64,000 nt of DNA from Nocardia mangyaensis (GTDB taxonomy: Bacteria > Actinomycetota > Actinomycetes > Mycobacteriales > Mycobacteriaceae). The notes under the pieces are model-generated. The model saw only the letters and a list, made by a program, of their open reading frames with translations, searched no databases and was not told the origin of the DNA. The position numbers were made by a program, and so were the translations under genes. The stretch is from the NCBI RefSeq assembly GCF_001886715.1, contig NZ_CP018082.1, forward strand, positions 6,448,001 through 6,512,000, given 5' to 3'. Of this stretch, positions 58,702-64,000 are shown piece after piece. Numbering within the stretch: the first letter of the stretch is position 1; each line of letters begins with the position of its first letter.

Positions 58702-60135
58702 ATGGGTCATCGCGCGAACGACCACCGCGGTCTGAGCAGGCGATCTTTGCTCGGGCTCGGCGCGGCGGCCACCATGGTGGCGGCCCTGCCGGGGTGTGGT
58801 CGTGGCGACGACACGCCGTTCGGTCCGGCCCGGTCCACCGGACCACCGGACGTGCTCGCCCGCGCGATCGACGCCTATGTCTTCGGCTATCCGATGATCA
58901 TGCTCGACATGATGCGCGCGGCGAGCGCGCCGACGAACACCCTCGACCACAGCGTTCTGCCCGATCCGCTCGACCGCGGGGTCGCCCGGCTCAGCCATGA
59001 CATGGTGTATTCGCAGGCCTGGCTCAACCTCGACGACGAACCGCTGGTGCTGCAGCTCCCCGAGGCCGAGCGCGACCGGTACTGGCTGTTCCAGCTGCTC
59101 GACGGGTGGGGCAACACGGTGCACGATCTGACCAGTAAGGAGCCGCGGACCACGATCGGGGCCGAGGGACCGCCCTACACCTACCTCATCACCGGGCCGA
59201 GGTGGTCGGGGCGGACTCCCGAGCGTTCGACGCTGCTGCACATGCCGTCGACGATGGCGACGATCGTCGGGCGGGTCCAGATCAACGGCATCGAGGACGC
59301 TCCACAGGTCAATCGGTTCCAGGACCAGGTGAAGCTGGTCCCGCTGAGCGCCTGGCTGCGGGGCGAACTCGACCGCACCGTCAGCCGGGTACACCCGATC
59401 GACCGTGGGCCGGAGCCGCCGGTGAAGCGGATCGCGGCGCTGGACGGCCGCACCTATTTCAATCGGCTGTGCCGACTCATGCTGGCCTCGGCGCCCACGC
59501 CCGCCGACGCCGCGCTGGCCGGGCAATTGGCCACGATCGGGGTGCAGCCGGGCGGCAACGTCGACAGTCAACCGAGCGAGATCCTCGACGAGGCGGTCCG
59601 CCAAGCGCATCGCCGGATCGTCGGCTGGGAGGATCCCACCGCACGCAGGGTCAACGGCTGGGAGATCCCGACCGAGATCGGCAACTTCGGCACCGACTAC
59701 CTGCGCCGAGCCGCGACGACCATGCGGTCGCCCGGCCTCTCCCCCATCCGCAACGTCCTCTACGCCGTGCTCTGGAGCGCCCCCGCGGCCGATGAGCAGG
59801 GGCGCCCGCTGCGCTACCGGATCCGTTTCGACCCCGGCCAGTGGCCGCCGGCCGAGGCCTTCTCCTCGATCACCGCCTACGACCCCGAGGGCTTCCTGAT
59901 CCCCAACGCCGCCGAGATCTATTCCGTCGGCCACCACCCTCCGGTCACCCCCACCGCCGACGGCACGGTCGACATCGCCCTCCAATACGAGGACCCCCGC
60001 CCCGCCGTCGCCCCCGGCAACTGGCTGCCCATCCCCGCCACCGGTGACTTCTCTCTCACCCTGCGCCTCTACGCACCAAAAGAAGATGCCCTGGAAGGAA
60101 AGTGGGTACCACCACCAATGGTCCCCGTGCAATAA
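58702..60135 (+). CDS. DUF1254/DUF1214 lipoprotein with Tat signal
   Basis: A 477-residue exported protein of unknown function. The N-terminus has a twin-arginine motif (SRRSLLGLG) and a lipobox ending LPGC, so it should be exported folded through Tat and lipidated. The DUF1254 part has YVFGYPMIMLDMMR and DMVYSQAWLNLDDEPLVLQL; the C-terminal DUF1214 part has NVLYAVLW and FSLTLRLYAP. GGAGAG precedes the ATG. It is followed after only 18 bp by the catalase gene, so the two may be co-transcribed. Confidence 0.85.
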   Translation: MGHRANDHRGLSRRSLLGLGAAATMVAALPGCGRGDDTPFGPARSTGPPDVLARAIDAYVFGYPMIMLDMMRAASAPTNTLDHSVLPDPLDRGVARLSHDMVYSQAWLNLDDEPLVLQLPEAERDRYWLFQLLDGWGNTVHDLTSKEPRTTIGAEGPPYTYLITGPRWSGRTPERSTLLHMPSTMATIVGRVQINGIEDAPQVNRFQDQVKLVPLSAWLRGELDRTVSRVHPIDRGPEPPVKRIAALDGRTYFNRLCRLMLASAPTPADAALAGQLATIGVQPGGNVDSQPSEILDEAVRQAHRRIVGWEDPTARRVNGWEIPTEIGNFGTDYLRRAATTMRSPGLSPIRNVLYAVLWSAPAADEQGRPLRYRIRFDPGQWPPAEAFSSITAYDPEGFLIPNAAEIYSVGHHPPVTPTADGTVDIALQYEDPRPAVAPGNWLPIPATGDFSLTLRLYAPKEDALEGKWVPPPMVPVQ

Positions 60136-60153
60136 CGACGACTAGGAGATGGT

Positions 60154-61611
60154 ATGAGCGACAGCAATTTCACGACTTCGGATTCGGGAATTCCGGTTCC
60201 CAGTGACGAGCACTCGCTGACCGTGGGTCCGGATGGTCCGATTCTCCTGCACGATGCGTACCTGATCGAGAAGATGGCGCAATTCAATCGGGAGCGTGTG
60301 CCGGAGCGACAGCCGCATGCCAAAGGCGGCGGGGCATTCGGCATCTTCGAGGTCACCGACGATGTCAGCGCCTACACCTGCGCCGATGTCTTCCAACCCG
60401 GCGCCAAGACCGAGATGCTCGCCCGGTTCTCCTCGGTCGCCGGCGAGCGCGGCAGCCCGGACACCTGGCGTGATCCGCGCGGCTTCGCGCTGAAGTTCTA
60501 CACCACCGCCGGCAATTTCGACATGGTCGGCAACAACACGCCGGTGTTCTTCATGCGCGATCCGATGAAGTTCCAGGATTTCATCCGATCGCAGAAACGT
60601 CGGGCCGACAACAATTTACGCGACAACGACATGCAATGGGATTTCTGGACGTTGTCGCCGGAGTCGGCTCACCAGGTGGCCTGGCTGCTCGGCGATCGCG
60701 GAATCCCGCGCTCGTGGCGGCACATGAACGGATACTCCAGCCATACCTATCTCTGGTACAACGCCGGTGGCGAGCGTTTCTGGGTCAAATACCATTTCAA
60801 GTCCGATCAGGGCGTGGACTTCCTCACCCAGGAAGAGGGCGACCACTTCGCCTCGGCCGACGCCGACCACTACGTGCGTGACCTGTGGGAACACATCAAG
60901 AGCGGCGAATTCCCGAGCTGGACACTGCACATGCAGATCATGCCGTTCGACGAGGCCAAGACCTACCGCTTCAACCCCTTCGACCTGACCAAGGTCTGGC
61001 CGCATGGTGACTACCCGCTGATCAAGGTGGGGCGCATGACCTTGAACCGCAATCCCGCCGACTACCACACCGAGATCGAGCAGGCCGCGTTCGAACCGAG
61101 CAACGCGGTGCGCGGCACCGGACCCAGCCCCGACAAGATGCTGCTGGGCCGCTGGTTCTCCTACCCCGACGCCCACCGTCACCGCATCGGCTCGAACTAC
61201 ACACTGCTGCCGGTCAATTCACCGCACGCCGCCCCGGTGCACTCCTACACCAAGGACGGCGCCATGCGCTACACCAATGTCACCGACCCGGTCTACGTCC
61301 CCAACTCCAAGGGCGGCCCGCACGCCGACGAGAAGGCGTCGGGCCCGGTGATGGGCTGGCACACCGACGGCGAAATGGTCCGCACCGCCTACACCTTGCG
61401 CCCCGACGACAGCGACTTCGGCCAGGCCCACACCTTGGTCCGCGAAGTCCTCGACGACGCCGCCCGCGACCGCCTGGTCAGCAACGTCGTCGGCCACCTC
61501 CTCAACGGCGTCACCGAACCAGTCCTCGTCCGCGCCTTCGACTATTGGCGAAACATCGACACCGAAGTGGGCGACCGCATCGAACAGGGGGTACGAGCAG
61601 CCCGGTCCTGA
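60154..61611 (+). CDS. katA: Monofunctional haem catalase
   Basis: Decomposes hydrogen peroxide to water and oxygen. The 485-residue length fits small-subunit (clade 3) catalases. The catalytic His is in [18 protein letters not shown] (unusual QP before the His), the catalytic Asn in [15 protein letters not shown], and the haem-ligand Tyr in [20 protein letters not shown] precedes the ATG. It follows the DUF1254 gene closely and ends just before a strong terminator. I see no intracellular retention anomaly or signal peptide, so it should be cytosolic. Confidence 0.96.
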   Translation: MSDSNFTTSDSGIPVPSDEHSLTVGPDGPILLHDAYLIEKMAQFNRERVPERQPHAKGGGAFGIFEVTDDVSAYTCADVFQPGAKTEMLARFSSVAGERGSPDTWRDPRGFALKFYTTAGNFDMVGNNTPVFFMRDPMKFQDFIRSQKRRADNNLRDNDMQWDFWTLSPESAHQVAWLLGDRGIPRSWRHMNGYSSHTYLWYNAGGERFWVKYHFKSDQGVDFLTQEEGDHFASADADHYVRDLWEHIKSGEFPSWTLHMQIMPFDEAKTYRFNPFDLTKVWPHGDYPLIKVGRMTLNRNPADYHTEIEQAAFEPSNAVRGTGPSPDKMLLGRWFSYPDAHRHRIGSNYTLLPVNSPHAAPVHSYTKDGAMRYTNVTDPVYVPNSKGGPHADEKASGPVMGWHTDGEMVRTAYTLRPDDSDFGQAHTLVREVLDDAARDRLVSNVVGHLLNGVTEPVLVRAFDYWRNIDTEVGDRIEQGVRAARS

Positions 61612-61618
61612 CCCCGCC

Positions 61619-61652
61619 GAAGCCCGCCTCCGCACGTCAGGAGGCGGGCTTC
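61619..61652. terminator. Strong bidirectional hairpin terminator
   Basis: GAAGCCCGCCTCC (61619-61631) pairs perfectly over 13 bp with GGAGGCGGGCTTC (61640-61652), with an 8-nt loop. It sits between the convergent catalase and mbtH genes, 8 nt after the catalase stop and 19 nt after the mbtH stop. Confidence 0.8.
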
Positions 61653-61671
61653 GCCCTAGCGCGTCCGCCTG

Positions 61672-61887
61672 TCAGGGTTCGTTGGCCATGGCCGCGATGA
61701 GGGAGTTCGGGCGCATGTCGAGCCAGTGGGATTCGACATAGTGGAGGCAGGAGGCGCGGGGGGCGGCGCCGAAGGCCACGGTCCAGCCGCGGGGGACGGC
61801 GGCGAAGGTGGGCCAGAGGGAGTGTTCGCCTTCGGAGTTGACCAGGACGTAGAACTGGGCGTTGTCGTCGTCGAAGGGGTTGCTCAT
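61672..61887 (-). CDS. MbtH-like NRPS accessory protein
   Basis: A 71-residue MbtH-family chaperone that binds and activates adenylation domains. It keeps the family pattern: NPFDDDNAQFYVLVN, EHSLWP, PRGW, the SCLHYVESHWLDMRPNSL signature with its conserved Trp, Asp and Arg-Pro. AAAGG lies 7 nt before the ATG, and the gene starts 11 bp after the stop of the degenerate NRPS, so they are one transcription unit. It is the only MbtH seen and could also serve the giant NRPS in trans. Confidence 0.95.
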   Translation of the reverse strand: MSNPFDDDNAQFYVLVNSEGEHSLWPTFAAVPRGWTVAFGAAPRASCLHYVESHWLDMRPNSLIAAMANEP

Positions 61888-61898
61888 GGGGGTGCCTT

Positions 61899-64000
61899 TC
61901 AGTGGGCCGCGCGCTCGGCGGGGGTGCTCAGGTCGAAGGAGTCACTCGGTGCGTCGGGGTCGGCGGTGAGCAGACCGAGGGTGCGGGAGAAGCGGCGCAG
62001 GAGAATGGCCGCGGCGTCGTCGTCGAAGCGGTCGGTGCTGTACTCGAGTTCGAGGCCGAGGTGGCCGTCGGGGTCGGCGGGCGCGGAGACGATGAAGTGC
62101 ACGCCGTCGGCCGGGCGCGGGGTGTCGAAGCGCATCGCGGTGAGTTCGAGGCCGGGGACGGTGAACGGGTCGGCGCCGGTGTCGAGGTAGCTCAGGGTCA
62201 CCGGGCCGAGCGGACCGGCGATCGCGCAGGCCTCACTGGTGGCCGCGGCGGCGGCCGCGACCATGGGATCGGGTTCGGCGCACAGGATCTCGGCCAGGGT
62301 GGTGGCGCCCGCGACGGCGGCTCCGGCCTGCCAGGCCAGCAGAACCGTCACCGCGGCCCGGACGACGGCGAACGGCGGAACCGCGTGACGGCGAGCCAAT
62401 TCCGCGATCCGCGCGCCTATTCCGGCGCCGACTCTGGCCCGCATGCTCGCGCTGCGCCCGCGAACCGGTTCCGCAGCAACGGGTTTGACCAGCTCTCCGA
62501 GCCGGACCAGAGCCGCGGTGGTGCCGTCGATCTCCCAGCGGGCGAGTTCACCGGTGCGGAACATGCGTTCGCCGGGGATGCCGAAGGGATTGGCGACGAA
62601 GCGATCCGCGGTCGGCACCGGACCGTCGCGGTAGCCGCGGGCCAGCTGCGCGCCCGCCAGGTACAGCTCACCGGCGGCACCCGGGCTGGTAGGTCGCAGG
62701 CGTCGGTCCAGGACGTAGACGCGCCGGTTCCATTCGCGGACCCGCACGGCGGGCGGCTCCGGCGCGTCGGCGCGGGGCGCCACCGGATAGGTCAGGGTGA
62801 CAGTCGCTTCGGCGCGGCCGTAGTCGTGGTGCAGTCGCGCGCCGATCACGGCGCCGAACGCGCGGACCTCGGCGGCGGACAGGGGGGTGCCGAGTACGAC
62901 GACGCTGCGCAGCGAGGCGATCTCGGTCCGCAGTCCGGCGCGCGCGACATGGTCGGTGAACGCGGCGAGGCGGCGCGGAGTGAAGTCGGCCGCGGTGATG
63001 CCGTAGGCGGCGATGATCTCGGCCTGGGTCGCCGGATCGGGCGGTTCGGCCAGCACCACGGTGGCACCGACTCGCAAGGGCAGCAGGAAGCCGTGCCATT
63101 CGGTGACCTCGCCCGCGCCCGCCTGATGCAGGTACACATCGCGACCGGTGAACCCGTGGCGGCCCTGCATGCCGGTCACCCGGTGCACCGCGGCGGCATG
63201 GCTGACGGTGATGCCCTGGGTGGCGCCGTGCGGGTACAGCACGAACGCCGGGTGCTGCGGCAGCACCGGAGCTCGGCGCTCGGCGCGCAGGATCGGCTCG
63301 TCGAAGTAATCCGACAGCGGCACGGCGTCCACGACGACGACGGGAATGTCGTACACCGCACCGTGATTGCGTTCGGCGACGGCTAGCACGAGTGCCGGGT
63401 CGACGACCGGAGGGAGGACCCCCGTGCCGATGTCGGCCGGAACCACCGCGCCGCCCGCTTTGAGCACGGCGTACATCGCCACGACCAGCTCGACCGAACG
63501 CGGAATGTCGATGAGGACCGCCGATTCCGGCCCGACACCGAGTGCGATCAGATGCCGGGCCAGCTGATTGGTTCGCCGGTCCAGGTCGCCGTAGGTGATG
63601 ATCGCGGTCGGGCCCGCCGCGCCGGGTGCGTGTACCACCGCGGGGTCGAACGGGGTCGCGGCCGCCTGGGCCTCGAACTCGTCGAGCAGCAGTTCGCCGG
63701 GGAGGCCGCCGTGGCGGGTTCCGGTGACGAGCCGGTCGGGCCGGTCCTCGACGCGGCCGACGAATTCGATCTCGGCGGTCCAGTCCGCACCCGGCGGCCT
63801 GCGCCGGACCAGGTCGCCGGTGGCGAACATGCGGTCGTCGACCGGGCCGATGGGGTTGGCGAGGAAGGTGGCGGCGGTGGCCTGCCTGCCGACATAGCCG
63901 CGCGCCAATTGCACACCGGAGACGTAGAGTTCGCCGATTTCGCCGTCGGGGACCGGGCACAGGTGCTTGTCGAGGATCAGCAGTTCGACATCGTCGGCGG
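61899..64000 (-). CDS. 3' end of a second NRPS with a degenerate, fused terminus (5' end beyond window)
   Basis: At the edge the frame begins in the late part of an A domain (LCPVPDGEIGELYVSG, RMFATGDLV, EFVGRVEDR) which stops at the A8 motif. Without A9, A10, carrier or condensation domain a new A domain begins (ITYGDLDRRTNQLARHLIALG). It lacks a working phosphate loop (VLYPHGATQGITV instead of YTSGSTGxPKG), lacks the Asp of the substrate pocket, has DYGRAEATV for YGPTE and FRTGEL for YRTGDL, and breaks off after A7. It is then fused to the second half of a C domain (AELARRHAVPPFAVVRAA, then LEYSTDRFDDDAAAIL) and stops after LSTPAERAAH. No carrier or thioesterase follows. The frame stays open with normal codon use. 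It could be a decaying gene or a structural remnant with a retained role. Confidence 0.8.
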   Translation of the reverse strand, partial: ADDVELLILDKHLCPVPDGEIGELYVSGVQLARGYVGRQATAATFLANPIGPVDDRMFATGDLVRRRPPGADWTAEIEFVGRVEDRPDRLVTGTRHGGLPGELLLDEFEAQAAATPFDPAVVHAPGAAGPTAIITYGDLDRRTNQLARHLIALGVGPESAVLIDIPRSVELVVAMYAVLKAGGAVVPADIGTGVLPPVVDPALVLAVAERNHGAVYDIPVVVVDAVPLSDYFDEPILRAERRAPVLPQHPAFVLYPHGATQGITVSHAAAVHRVTGMQGRHGFTGRDVYLHQAGAGEVTEWHGFLLPLRVGATVVLAEPPDPATQAEIIAAYGITAADFTPRRLAAFTDHVARAGLRTEIASLRSVVVLGTPLSAAEVRAFGAVIGARLHHDYGRAEATVTLTYPVAPRADAPEPPAVRVREWNRRVYVLDRRLRPTSPGAAGELYLAGAQLARGYRDGPVPTADRFVANPFGIPGERMFRTGELARWEIDGTTAALVRLGELVKPVAAEPVRGRSASMRARVGAGIGARIAELARRHAVPPFAVVRAAVTVLLAWQAGAAVAGATTLAEILCAEPDPMVAAAAAATSEACAIAGPLGPVTLSYLDTGADPFTVPGLELTAMRFDTPRPADGVHFIVSAPADPDGHLGLELEYSTDRFDDDAAAILLRRFSRTLGLLTADPDAPSDSFDLSTPAERAAH

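Overview
The window is high-GC actinobacterial DNA, most likely from Nocardia, Rhodococcus or a close relative within Mycobacteriales. Evidence for this is the strong G/C third-position bias, GTG and TTG starts, a leucine-catabolism cluster ordered as in mycobacteria (divergent TetR, accD1, accA1, acyl-CoA dehydrogenase, MaoC, CitE), an F420/FMN split-barrel protein, a DUF3105 lipoprotein and several near-leaderless promoters. No RNA gene, CRISPR array, phage or insertion sequence was seen.

Positions 39179 to 1 (minus strand) hold one unbroken reading frame of at least 13,059 codons that runs off the left edge. It encodes a giant non-ribosomal peptide synthetase (NRPS) with eleven complete modules and the start of a twelfth. 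Module 1 opens with an EntF/Mps-like starter condensation domain, module 6 carries the only epimerization domain, and hand-read specificity codes give Ser for modules 3, 4, 7 and 9 and Thr for module 5. The gene contains in-frame copies of a 30-bp dispersed repeat in both orientations, a second small repeat pair, and long exact duplications between modules that point to gene conversion.

Positions 39.2 to 49.0 kb hold ordinary and accessory genes: cobM, a DUF3105 lipoprotein, a two-domain TerD protein, a split-barrel oxidoreductase, a vapBC toxin-antitoxin pair, a two-component system divergent from a small ABC exporter, and a NYN/PIN-like protein. Positions 48.3 to 57.4 kb form a leucine/isovalerate degradation unit: TetR regulator, palindromic operator, biotin-dependent carboxylase (beta, then alpha), acyl-CoA dehydrogenase, MaoC hydratase and CitE-like lyase, all overlapping by 4 bp or nearly so, followed by acetoacetyl-CoA synthetase. 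A tandem-domain TetR regulator, a Tat-exported DUF1254 lipoprotein and a catalase follow, ending in a strong hairpin terminator.

Positions 61.7 to 64.0 kb (minus strand) hold an MbtH-like protein and the 3' end of a second NRPS gene. That NRPS end is unusual: two adenylation-domain pieces are joined without a carrier or condensation domain, the last adenylation domain has lost its catalytic motifs, and it is fused to the C-terminal half of a condensation domain with no carrier or thioesterase. The two NRPS genes share a strand but are about 22 kb apart, so they may belong to different clusters.
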